64,000 nt of DNA. Origin: Bacteroidales bacterium. GTDB lineage: Bacteria; Bacteroidota; Bacteroidia; Bacteroidales; P3. Under the pieces are notes generated by a model. It searched no databases. It saw only the letters and a list, made by a program, of their open reading frames with translations, and was not told the origin of the DNA. Position numbers and translations under genes: made by a program. This document shows, piece after piece, positions 45,668 through 54,113 of the stretch (position 1 is the first letter of the stretch; each line of letters opens with the position of its first letter). Where the stretch lies: the NCBI GenBank assembly GCA_017480185.1, contig JAFVBC010000031.1:20509-84508 (forward strand). The letters run 5' to 3'.

Positions 45668-46641
45668 CTCCCGACACCGACCTCACCATATACGACCATC
45701 AAGGGCAAGTGGCATCGCTTTTCAACCTCTATTTGCCCGACAAGATAGCAACGTGCCCCGAACTAATGGTGATCACGGCCGACATGTCGTATGCCGCACG
45801 GTTGGAGCGTTTCAAAGCTTTATATCCCGACCATTTTGTCAACTGCGGCATTGCCGAGGCTAATATGATAGGTGTAGCCGCTGGACTGACCGAAGAGGGG
45901 CACCACTGCATTGCTTTGGCACAGGCCGCTTTCATCACCATGCGATGCTACGAGCAGGTGCGTCAATTCATGAGCTACATGCGCTACCCGATAATATTGG
46001 TGGGATTGAGTGCTGGGCTACAGATGCAATTTATGGGCAACACCCACTATGCCATAGAAGACATGGCCATTATGCGCTGTTTGCCCTACATAGAGGTGCT
46101 GTCGCCAGCCGACGCATCCGAGGCTGTGAAAGCTATGGACTATGCCCTCGCCACCAACCGCCCCACCTACATACGTCTCGCAGCCAGCGCCACCGACCCA
46201 CTAATCTACCACACCGACTTCAACTACAACCCCCACCAGGCGCACACCCTTCGCCAAGGAACCGACATTGTGCTCTATGCCACAGGCGGACTGGTGCACC
46301 AGGCACTGCAAGCAGCCACCGACATTGAGCAGCAAACGGGTGTGAGCACCGCTGTTGTAGACATGCATAGCATTGCCCCACTCGACACCCAAGCAATACT
46401 CCAACGCCGCAACTGTCGGCTCATGGTGAGCCTCGAAGAGCACCACACCATTGGTGGACTGGGCAGCGCCATTGCCGAGATATTGGCCTCGTTAGCCCAC
46501 CACGCCCCACTGCTTCGCCTCGGCGTTGAGAACCGATACAGCACCGTGGGCGACCATCCATTCTTGCTCGACCAACACAGTCTCACGGCACAACAGATAA
46601 CAAGCCGCGTGGTGGAAACCTTAAAGCAACATAAACAATGA
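45664..46641 (+). CDS. Transketolase-like protein, C-terminal (pyrimidine) subunit
   Basis: A 325-residue partner of the gene before it. The catalytic glutamate that activates ThDP is in NCGIAEANMIGVAAGL; the second half is the transketolase C-terminal domain (DIVLYATGGLVHQALQAA, VVDMHSIAPLDTQAIL, HHTIGGLGSAIAEIL). It overlaps both neighbours by 4 bp, so equal synthesis of the two subunits is likely. Confidence 0.9.
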   Translation: MTPDTDLTIYDHQGQVASLFNLYLPDKIATCPELMVITADMSYAARLERFKALYPDHFVNCGIAEANMIGVAAGLTEEGHHCIALAQAAFITMRCYEQVRQFMSYMRYPIILVGLSAGLQMQFMGNTHYAIEDMAIMRCLPYIEVLSPADASEAVKAMDYALATNRPTYIRLAASATDPLIYHTDFNYNPHQAHTLRQGTDIVLYATGGLVHQALQAATDIEQQTGVSTAVVDMHSIAPLDTQAILQRRNCRLMVSLEEHHTIGGLGSAIAEILASLAHHAPLLRLGVENRYSTVGDHPFLLDQHSLTAQQITSRVVETLKQHKQ

Positions 46642-47372
46642 AGACCGTAGTCATCACAGGCTGTAACCGTGGCTTGGGGCTCACGCTGCTTGACCGATTT
46701 GCAGCCCAACAACACAACATCATAGCCATAACACGCTGTCCCGATAGCTCTTTCATGGATCACTGCCATACTGTGGCCATGCAAAACAACGTTGACATAA
46801 CCCACCACCACTGCGACCTCACCGACCACGATGCACTCGACCATATGCTTAACGACATCGAAGCATCGGAGGCAGAAATAGACATCTTGGTGAACAATGC
46901 AGCCATCAACCAAATGAAGCCACTGGCCTACGTCGACTACGACGACCTGCAAACCACCTTCCAAACCAACTACTTTGCCCCCGTTATTATCACCCGTCGC
47001 ATGGCCATGCTCATGATGCGTCGGGGCAGTGGGGCCATTGTCAACATAACAAGCACAGGAAGCCTGGGGGCGCAGCCTGGAGGAACGCTCTACGATGCAT
47101 CGAAAGCAGCCCTCAACCAGTTCACCCGCACCCTGGGACAAGAACTGGCATCCTTTGGCATACGCGTCAACGCTGTGGCCTGCGGTCCAATTGCTACCGA
47201 CATGTTTGGCCAACTATCCGACAAAGTGCAGCAAAAACTGGTGAAAAGCACCGCCATGAAACGTGCAGCCACCCCCGACGAGATTGCCGACACGGTGCTC
47301 TACCTTGCATCCAGTCGCGCCACCTACATCACTGGGCAAATCATTCCCGTTGACGGTGGTAGCATCATATAG
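46638..47372 (+). CDS. Short-chain dehydrogenase/reductase (FabG-like)
   Basis: A 244-residue NAD(P)-dependent oxidoreductase. The cofactor loop is TGCNRGLGLT, followed by NNAAINQ; the catalytic Ser is in NITSTGSLG and the Tyr-Lys pair in LYDASKAAL; the C-terminal IPVDGGSII closes the fold. All catalytic residues are present. With the MaoC-like enzyme and the carrier protein it could reduce a 3-keto group or oxidise a hydroxyl. Its start overlaps the split transketolase by 4 bp. Confidence 0.92.
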   Translation: MKTVVITGCNRGLGLTLLDRFAAQQHNIIAITRCPDSSFMDHCHTVAMQNNVDITHHHCDLTDHDALDHMLNDIEASEAEIDILVNNAAINQMKPLAYVDYDDLQTTFQTNYFAPVIITRRMAMLMMRRGSGAIVNITSTGSLGAQPGGTLYDASKAALNQFTRTLGQELASFGIRVNAVACGPIATDMFGQLSDKVQQKLVKSTAMKRAATPDEIADTVLYLASSRATYITGQIIPVDGGSII

Positions 47373-47484
47373 CCCCCCACACTCTATCGAGACAAGACCA
47401 ACACAAATTGCCACACATGTTTTTTTCGGGAAAATCAGCCATGCACATGGCAAGCATCTGTGCTGAAGAGGGAAGCCACCATCG

Positions 47485-47550
47485 CCCTATCAACACCCTA
47501 TCAAGTCCTGACCAACGCCCTATCAAGTCCTGCCGAATCAGGCGATGATG
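47485..47550. repeat. CCCTATCAA repeats with 11/22-bp spacing
   Basis: Three CCCTATCAA units start at 47485, 47496 and 47518, i.e. 11 and 22 bp apart; the last two are followed by GTCCTG. A weak palindrome (CCATCGCC ... GGCGATGATGG) encloses them. The reverse complement TTGATAGGG is the unit found upstream of lpd at 18720. The gap 47373-47607 holds no gene. Confidence 0.75.
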
Positions 47551-47607
47551 GGGTGCTGATAAGTACTGCAACCGTCTAATATACAGCCACAAACCAAACA
47601 ATCAACA

Positions 47608-49059
47608 ATGTCTATCACTTCGCTGCGTTTTTTAGGCTTCTTTCTAGTAGTTTTTTTTGCCCACTGGCTGCTGTTTCCGCGCAAACGGCAGTGGCGCGGA
47701 TGGGTGCTACTGGTGGCCAGCTACCTGTTCTATGGGCTTGCCGAATGGCGCATGTTGCCCCTGTTGGTGGCTGCCACTGCGGTGTTCTATCTGCTGGGCA
47801 TTGCCATTGGTCGCAACCCCGAAAGCCGAAAAGCCACCGTGTTGAAGACCCTCGGCGTGGTGCTGGGCGTGGGCGCATTGCTCTATTTCAAATATTTCAA
47901 CTTCTTTGCACAAAGCTTTTCGGCCCTGTTCAACGCCATAGGGCTGCACACCAACTGGAGCACTTTCAACATAATCATGCCCCTTGGGGTGAGTTATTTC
48001 ACATTCAAGTTGATAAGCTACGTGATGGAGGTTTACCACGGCAAGATGGCTCCCTGCCGCGACCTTCTGGCATTTGCCAACTATGTGGCCTTCTTCCCAA
48101 CCATAATGAGTGGCCCCATTGACCGCCCCAATCGTTTTATACCACAATTGCAAACCAAGCAACCATTTGATTTCTACACAGCGTTCGACGGTTTTCAGCA
48201 GGTGTTGTGGGGATTATTCAAAAAGACGGTCATAGCCGACCGCACAGCAATGGCCATCGGTAAGCTGACCGATGGCATTGACGACCCGACGGGTAGCACT
48301 TTGCTGGTCAAAATGGTGCTTTACGTGTTTCAGATGTATGCCGACTTTTCGGGCTATAGCGACATGGCGATAGGCATGTCGAAGACATTGGGGCTGCGCG
48401 TTGCGCCCAACTTTCGCGCCCCATTCTTTGCCACCAACGTGGCCGAATTTTGGCGTCGTTGGCACATGAGTCTCACCTCGTGGGTAACCGACTATGTGTT
48501 CACCCCACTCAACATAAAGTTTCGCAACTGGGGCAATTGGGGCACGTTTTTGGCCGTACTCATCAACATGGTGATTATTGGGCTGTGGCATGGGGCCAAC
48601 TGGACCTATGCCGTGTTTGGTGTGTGGCAAGCGCTATTCTTCATTCCGCTCATATTTAGTGGCAAAATTGGGAAGAAACAGAAGTTGAAAATAAACAAAC
48701 TTGGGTTGCCCAGCCTAAAGAATGTGTTGGGGATGTTGGGCGTTTTCTTGGTCTATGCCATAGGCACGGTGTTTTTCACTGCACCCAACGTTGGTGCCGC
48801 ATTCCACACGCTGGGTGCCATGTGCAACACAAGTCTCTTCACAATGCCTCGTTTCATAGGGCTACTGGTACCCCTGATGTGCGCATTGCTTGTTGCCATA
48901 GAGTGGCTACGGCGCGAAAAAGAGCATCCGCTGAGCTTTTCGAGTTCGACTGTCGACCACCGAGCGGGATTGATAATGGCTCTTGACGTTGTGATTATGC
49001 TGTTCATATTCGTCTTGGGCAACACAGCCTCAACCACATTCATCTATTACCAATTCTAA
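47608..49059 (+). CDS. MBOAT family O-acyltransferase (AlgI/DltB-like)
   Basis: A 483-residue inner-membrane protein with about ten membrane helices. The family marks are NYVAFFPTIMSGPIDRPNRF, YADFSGYSDMAIGMSKTLGL, NFRAPFFATNVAEFWRRWH and the active-site histidine in GLWHGANWTYAVFGVWQA. Relatives take an acyl group from a cytoplasmic donor and pass it across the membrane to a polysaccharide or other envelope acceptor. It follows the carrier-protein cluster after a 235-bp gap with repeats, and the SGNH-like gene follows at 9 bp, the usual partner for this group. Confidence 0.94.
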   Translation: MSITSLRFLGFFLVVFFAHWLLFPRKRQWRGWVLLVASYLFYGLAEWRMLPLLVAATAVFYLLGIAIGRNPESRKATVLKTLGVVLGVGALLYFKYFNFFAQSFSALFNAIGLHTNWSTFNIIMPLGVSYFTFKLISYVMEVYHGKMAPCRDLLAFANYVAFFPTIMSGPIDRPNRFIPQLQTKQPFDFYTAFDGFQQVLWGLFKKTVIADRTAMAIGKLTDGIDDPTGSTLLVKMVLYVFQMYADFSGYSDMAIGMSKTLGLRVAPNFRAPFFATNVAEFWRRWHMSLTSWVTDYVFTPLNIKFRNWGNWGTFLAVLINMVIIGLWHGANWTYAVFGVWQALFFIPLIFSGKIGKKQKLKINKLGLPSLKNVLGMLGVFLVYAIGTVFFTAPNVGAAFHTLGAMCNTSLFTMPRFIGLLVPLMCALLVAIEWLRREKEHPLSFSSSTVDHRAGLIMALDVVIMLFIFVLGNTASTTFIYYQF

Positions 49060-49068
49060 CATTGCACA

Positions 49069-50010
49069 GTGAGTATGAAACGTTTTCTTTGTCGAATAAC
49101 GATATTTATAGCCATCTATCTTGTGTGTGCCGTGGCTATTCGCGCTGCGTGGTTCTCATTTTTTGCGCCACTCACATGTCGGATAGACTACACCCCAGAG
49201 CAACACATCGTGCTGCTTGGTCCCAGCAATGGTGAGTGTGCATGGAACGACATGCTTACCCCATCGGTAAAAAACCTGTGCGCCAGCGCCACAGATATGG
49301 AGAATGTCTACTACAAATCACGCTATATTTTTGAACACACGCAGTTTCGCCCCGACACGGTCATACTTTTCGTAACGCCTGTAACCATGATTGCCAACCA
49401 CGACAAAATGGGCACCAACATGTCGAGCAGTTCAGCATGGCTTCAACGCGAGGTGCGAAGTAATTGCTATTGGCACGAATTTGCACTGCACCATTTTTTC
49501 GATGCAACATATAGGCATGTACTTGTAAAGCATTTAGGAAGGCCGTGGCGCACCAATCCCGTTGGTGGCGGTTTTTTGAGCTTGTTTCGAGATAAGCAAG
49601 AGGCCGAAGAATGCAACCTCAATTGGATGGAAAATCTCAACATACTGGGTGGCTATGACGCAATGAACGAACAAAATCTACGCAAGAAATGCACCACACA
49701 GGTGGAATACCTATACAAGCTGCGCGACTATCTTGACAGTCGGGGTTGCCAAATTGTTATAATGGCCACCCCACTAAAAGAGATACAAAACACATATTGC
49801 GACCGCGGATTTCGCGACCTTTTGGCCTCTATTTTCCGTCCCGATACCCCCGTTGCCGACTACACCAACCTGCCCATGCCCGACGAGTATTATGCCGACA
49901 ATGTGCACCTCAACTACTTGGGTGCAGACTATTTCACCCACTACATCATTGACCATGGCATTGAAACCGAGCCATTAAGCCAATGGCAGACCGAGACTAA
50001 TTGTCCCTAA
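49069..50010 (+). CDS. Membrane-anchored SGNH-like protein, MBOAT partner
   Basis: A 313-residue protein with one N-terminal membrane helix (about 8-30) and an outside domain. Block I of an SGNH/DltD-AlgX fold can be seen as HIVLLGPSNGECAWND, with the Ser in GPSNGE, and the final Asp-x-x-His as DNVHLNYLGADYF. Such proteins complete the acyl transfer that MBOAT proteins begin. The overall similarity to known families is low, so I name only the fold. It overlaps the convergent DUF486 gene by 14 bp. Confidence 0.72.
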   Translation: MSMKRFLCRITIFIAIYLVCAVAIRAAWFSFFAPLTCRIDYTPEQHIVLLGPSNGECAWNDMLTPSVKNLCASATDMENVYYKSRYIFEHTQFRPDTVILFVTPVTMIANHDKMGTNMSSSSAWLQREVRSNCYWHEFALHHFFDATYRHVLVKHLGRPWRTNPVGGGFLSLFRDKQEAEECNLNWMENLNILGGYDAMNEQNLRKKCTTQVEYLYKLRDYLDSRGCQIVIMATPLKEIQNTYCDRGFRDLLASIFRPDTPVADYTNLPMPDEYYADNVHLNYLGADYFTHYIIDHGIETEPLSQWQTETNCP

Positions 50011-50374
50011 TGAAAGCAAAAAACACCGCTGCCACGATACACACAAAACTCACCACATGATTCCAACGGATGGGTTCGCCCTTAAACACCGTTGCAACAA
50101 TAACAGTAAACACAAACAGCGACACACACTCCTGTATCACTTTTAGTTGCATCAACGAAAAAGGACCGCCCGTAATTTGCGAGCCAATGCGGTTTGCGGG
50201 CACCATGACAAGGTATTCCAACAGCGCAACGCCCCATGAAAGCAGGATGATGGCAATCAGTGGCCAATCCTTTATCAGGTTCATCTGCTGAAGTTTTAGG
50301 TTACCGTACCAGGCAAGAGTCATGAAAACATTGCTCACCACAAGGAGCAACACCGAGATTATTCCGCGCGACAT
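49997..50374 (-). CDS. DUF486 family membrane protein (DMT-like)
   Basis: A 125-residue protein with four predicted membrane helices (about 4-24, 37-57, 72-97, 103-121) and the phrase NVFMTLAWYGNLK, which is typical of DUF486, a small branch of the drug/metabolite transporter superfamily. No substrate is known. It is 37 bp downstream of cinA on the same strand. Confidence 0.88.
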   Translation of the reverse strand: MSRGIISVLLLVVSNVFMTLAWYGNLKLQQMNLIKDWPLIAIILLSWGVALLEYLVMVPANRIGSQITGGPFSLMQLKVIQECVSLFVFTVIVATVFKGEPIRWNHVVSFVCIVAAVFFAFIRDN

Positions 50375-50411
50375 AGTAGAATGATTTATTCAGACAGGGT
50401 GAACAGTTGCC

Positions 50412-51665
50412 TTATTGCAAAGAACGAACATGGCGCAGCAGCATGGCAAAGAGGTGGTTGACAGTGCGGTCGACAATGGGTTGTCGCTCGCCTCTGAGGT
50501 GCAGCAATTGAGCCTCGGTGCCTTTTTCGGAGTCGATGGCTACCCACACCGTACCCACGGGCTTGCCCTCTTCCGCTCCGCCAGGACCAGCGATGCCTGT
50601 TGTGGCCAAAGCATAGTCGGCGTTCATCTGCCGTCTCACACCTTGTGCCATAGCAATGACGGTAGGTTCGCTCACAGCTCCATGCTCATCAAGCACATTT
50701 TGCGGCACATTGAGCAAGTGGTGTTTGGCCTCGTTGCAGTAGGCAACCACACCGCCCTTTAAGAATGCCGATGCTCCAGGTAGAGCCGTGAGCCGTTGCA
50801 CAATGGTTCCTCCAGTGCAACTCTCGGCAGCAGCAAGGGTAAGAGATTGAGCAGATAACTCGCGATGAACCAGTTCTTCCAGTGTTTCGGCATCGTAGCC
50901 CACAATATATTTCCCCGCCAAGGGTTGCAGACTGGCCACAGCATTGTCGATTAGGCTCTGCATTTTGCTGGTCTCCGACACGGTGTTGGCTCGTGCGGTG
51001 AGGCGCAGCTTAACCATTCCAGCCACAGGCAAATAGGCCACCCCAAGTTCTTTTGGCAGCGCAAGTTCCCAAGGTTCAATAAGGTCGCTTAAAAACGATT
51101 CGCCAATTCCTTCTATCAAGATGTTCTTTTTCACTATGCACCCCACAGAGAAACGTTGCGCAAGTGTCGGCAAAACCCTGTGTTGCACGAGCCATTGCAT
51201 CTCGAAAGGCACTCCTGGCATGCTGATAATCACCCCCTTTGGGTGGTCGAACCACATGCATGGGGCTGTACCGACATCGTTGTTGAGCACCCGACAGCAC
51301 TTTGGGACCCAGGCCTGGCGACGATTAAGTTCGGTCATAGGCCGCCCCAAACCTGTTATGATGCGCGTAACGGTGGCAAGGGCTTCGCTGTTTTCATATA
51401 ACTCACTACCAAAGTAATCGGCCAGCAGGTGTTTGGTTATATCGTCTTTGGTTGGGCCTAAACCTCCGGTTATGAGCACTATGGGGGTGAGTTGTATCGA
51501 TTCGTCTATGGCGCGACGGATGTCGTCGGCATTATCACCCACAACTATTGTGCGTTCGACTCCAAAACCTGCTTGGGCAATCATCTGCGCCATGACCGCA
51601 GCATTGCTGTTAACGACCTGTCCTAAAAGTAGTTCGTCGCCAATGTTTATAATGGTAGCATTCAT
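50412..51665 (-). CDS. cinA: CinA family protein (nicotinamide-nucleotide amidohydrolase)
   Basis: A 417-residue two-domain protein. The N-terminal molybdopterin-binding-like (COG1058) domain shows IINIGDELLLGQVVNSNA and LITGGLGPTKDDITK and is linked to ADP-ribose pyrophosphatase activity in characterised homologues. The C-terminal CinA domain has LAAAESCTGGTIVQRLTALP, with the catalytic Ser, and deamidates NMN. Many species induce it with competence genes, and dprA is in this window too. It overlaps folA by 4 bp. Confidence 0.93.
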   Translation of the reverse strand: MNATIINIGDELLLGQVVNSNAAVMAQMIAQAGFGVERTIVVGDNADDIRRAIDESIQLTPIVLITGGLGPTKDDITKHLLADYFGSELYENSEALATVTRIITGLGRPMTELNRRQAWVPKCCRVLNNDVGTAPCMWFDHPKGVIISMPGVPFEMQWLVQHRVLPTLAQRFSVGCIVKKNILIEGIGESFLSDLIEPWELALPKELGVAYLPVAGMVKLRLTARANTVSETSKMQSLIDNAVASLQPLAGKYIVGYDAETLEELVHRELSAQSLTLAAAESCTGGTIVQRLTALPGASAFLKGGVVAYCNEAKHHLLNVPQNVLDEHGAVSEPTVIAMAQGVRRQMNADYALATTGIAGPGGAEEGKPVGTVWVAIDSEKGTEAQLLHLRGERQPIVDRTVNHLFAMLLRHVRSLQ

Positions 51666-52180
51666 TGTTTGTCGGTGCGTTCAAAGTCGATGAAAGCATA
51701 TTCGAGGCCACTTTGGGGGTCGGTGAAGCACTCGCTCTGGGCAGTACGATGGAACGATGTGCGGTCGATAGGTGGGAAAAATACGTCGGCCTTGAAACGA
51801 TGGTAGACCTGAGTGAGCCGAATGTGCGAAGCAAAGGGCATGAGTTCGGCATAGATTGAGGCTCCACCTATCACAAACGCTTCGTCGGTTGGATCTAACA
51901 TCGGCAGAAGTTGCTCGGCACTATGGGCAACTTCGGCACCAGCTGCCACGAAGTCGGGCTGTCTTGTAAGCACAATGTTGCGACGGTTGGGAAGAGGACT
52001 GTTGGGAAGGCTCTGCCAGGTGCGACGACCCATAATCACAGTGTGTCCTGTGGTGAGTTGTTTGAAACGGCGCAAATCGGCCGAAATGTGCCACATGAGA
52101 TCATTGTTTCGTCCAATGCCACGATCTTCATCCTGCGCCACAATTATTGTAATTTTAGGGAGTTGGAGTTGAGATGTCAT
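51662..52180 (-). CDS. folA: Dihydrofolate reductase
   Basis: FolA reduces dihydrofolate with NADPH. The 172-residue protein has IIVAQDEDRGIGRNNDLMWH, where the catalytic carboxylate and Trp are expected, then DLRRFKQLTTGHTVIMGRRT and FVIGGASIYAELMPFA. Length is normal. The ORF starts at the ATG at 52180. hydF lies 15 bp upstream and cinA overlaps downstream. Confidence 0.95.
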   Translation of the reverse strand: MTSQLQLPKITIIVAQDEDRGIGRNNDLMWHISADLRRFKQLTTGHTVIMGRRTWQSLPNSPLPNRRNIVLTRQPDFVAAGAEVAHSAEQLLPMLDPTDEAFVIGGASIYAELMPFASHIRLTQVYHRFKADVFFPPIDRTSFHRTAQSECFTDPQSGLEYAFIDFERTDKQ

Positions 52181-52195
52181 ATCAAAATCTGATTG

Positions 52196-53395
52196 TTATT
52201 CGTTCATAAAAGGGCTGATGCTTTGTTCAAAGATACCATTACACCATGCAAGAGCCATGCCATAGTTGCTTACTGGCACACCAGCTTCGATCAGTGGGAG
52301 CAATCGACCACGCAGTTGTGAGGCCGATGCCATGCACCCACCACATTGCACAGCCAAAGCATAGTCCGATGCGCTACTCGGAAGCGGAGAATCGCCTGCA
52401 ACTATATCGAATCTTAGTTTGCGACCAGTGGCACTGCTGATGGCTCGGGGCAGAAGTTCGCGCCCGATGTCGCCACATCCAACCGTGTGAGTACAACTTT
52501 CGAGTATTAGCACACGGTCGGCATCATTAAGCGACATAAGTCGCCGTGTGCCTTGCACAAAGCGATGGAACATGCCTTTTTTACGTGCCATTACTATGCT
52601 GAAACTGGTGAGTGGAACCGACGAAGGCAACTGCTTTGCAACATAGGCAAAGGCCTGACTGTCGGTGATGACCAATCGGGGGGCTACTCTCAACCGCGAC
52701 AAAGCTGTGGGTAGTTCGTCGGGTTGGCACACCAAGGCCGAAGCGTGCAGGTCGAGCACACTTCGAAGAGTTTGCACTTGTGGCAAGATGAGTCGGCCTA
52801 CAGGAGCCGACTTATCGATAGGAGCAACAAGGAGTACGGTGTCGCCAACCGAGACAACGTCCGGAAGCACATTATCTTCACGACCCAACATGGGTAGCAA
52901 ACGCGCAGAAATGACTTCTTTAAGGCGCTGCACTGCACACTCATCGTTGGCAGAGAACAACACATCGGCATAAGCATCAGACCTGTTGGTGTGTTTGTTC
53001 AATATGTCTTCTGATAACAAATCACAATGCGTCAGCACATGTACAATGGCAATACCATGTTTTTCGCATACCTCATCAACGCGTTGCTCAACCTCGCCAA
53101 ACTCGCCATGACGGAAAAGCAGAAGCACAAGGTCGACCCCAAGCAATTCACGCCACGAAGACTCGGCGCGGTGGGCACCAAGCTCTCCCTTTTCGTCGAG
53201 TCCTGCCGTGTCGACCAGCACCACAGGACCTACCCCGAGCAACTCAAGGGGACGTCGCACTGGGTCGGCAGTGGTGCCTGGAACAGGACTTACCATAGCC
53301 ATCTGTTGCCCAGCCAAGGCGTTGGATAAAGTGCTTTTGCCAACGTTGCAACGACCAAAAACGCCAATGCGAAGTCTGCTTTCTATACCTTTCAC
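52196..53395 (-). CDS. hydF: [FeFe]-hydrogenase maturation GTPase HydF
   Basis: HydF is the scaffold on which the two-iron subcluster of [FeFe] hydrogenase is built before transfer to HydA. The 399-residue protein has an N-terminal GTPase domain (G1 GRCNVGKST, G3 DTAGLDEKG, G4 THCDL), a dimerisation middle part and the C-terminal cluster domain with cysteines in LESCTHTVGCGDIG and QCGGCMA. The start codon appears to be GTG at 53395. HydE and HydG are not in the window. It shows that the organism uses [FeFe] hydrogenase, so it is an anaerobe. Confidence 0.94.
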   Translation of the reverse strand: MKGIESRLRIGVFGRCNVGKSTLSNALAGQQMAMVSPVPGTTADPVRRPLELLGVGPVVLVDTAGLDEKGELGAHRAESSWRELLGVDLVLLLFRHGEFGEVEQRVDEVCEKHGIAIVHVLTHCDLLSEDILNKHTNRSDAYADVLFSANDECAVQRLKEVISARLLPMLGREDNVLPDVVSVGDTVLLVAPIDKSAPVGRLILPQVQTLRSVLDLHASALVCQPDELPTALSRLRVAPRLVITDSQAFAYVAKQLPSSVPLTSFSIVMARKKGMFHRFVQGTRRLMSLNDADRVLILESCTHTVGCGDIGRELLPRAISSATGRKLRFDIVAGDSPLPSSASDYALAVQCGGCMASASQLRGRLLPLIEAGVPVSNYGMALAWCNGIFEQSISPFMNE

Positions 53396-53399
53396 GGTG

Positions 53400-53407
53400 C
53401 AAATTTA
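53400..53407 (-). promoter_or_regulatory. Possible -7 box of hydF
   Basis: On the minus strand TAAATTTG matches TAnnTTTG. It ends only 4 bp before the GTG start, so transcription would begin at or next to the start codon. No clear -33 box is seen at 19 bp. Confidence 0.4.
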
Positions 53408-54080
53408 CACCTTTTTCCCTACCAACGACATCTCGCGTGCGCTCGCGCGAAACCATACATCATCACACTATGTATTAGAGTCAACATAACATGGCATAGG
53501 AACCAGCAAGAGAAAGGAGATGGGAATGGATAGGTGGTGGGTGTTTTGTTGAGAGGCTGCAATGCGATTGCTCTGCCTCATTTCAACACCGTCGTTGGAG
53601 AAACTTTTCAAAAAAAATTTTCAACCACCACGCAAAAGTTTTATCAACGATTTAGAGTTTATAAATAGCCATTATATCAGGTTTTCAGACACTTAAAATA
53701 AACAATCTGTCAAAAGCCAACTGACAATGAAACATTTACAGTAAAACACACAACACCAGTGCTTTACAGCACATACTCCAGCATAACGAGCAGACTTTCA
53801 AGGCAGTGAAAAACCTTTAGAAAAGATGCCAGAACATCTAAAAAAACGTATAAAAAATTTTGCGCAGAGAAATAAAAAACTTAAATTACGACAGGGTAAA
53901 AAGTACTTTTTTTCATTACCTAAAATGAAAAACAGCGTTTTATGAAAAGAAGAATGTCGCTGGAAGAGAAGTGCACGCCACATGCTTTATAAAAAAAAGC
54001 CGACAAGTGCAAAAATATTTTTCACCTATAGTGTTGACACAAAAGATGAACTTTGCAAACAGAAAAAAGAGTGAGCGAAA
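53408..54080. other. AT-rich intergenic region upstream of dnaA
   Basis: This ~670-bp gap separates divergent hydF and dnaA. From about 53600 it is strongly AT-rich, with many A and T runs. I looked for DnaA boxes (TTATNCACA) on both strands and found no cluster; the nearest is TTATCAACG at 53641, with two mismatches. So it is not a convincing origin. No gene, RNA or strong hairpin is evident. Confidence 0.6.
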
Positions 54081-54113
54081 ATGCGAGACGATAAAAAGCA
54101 AGTAACGGCAACT

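Noticed and set aside
53600-54080. Replication origin upstream of dnaA
   Set aside because: AT-rich, but no cluster of TTATNCACA boxes on either strand.
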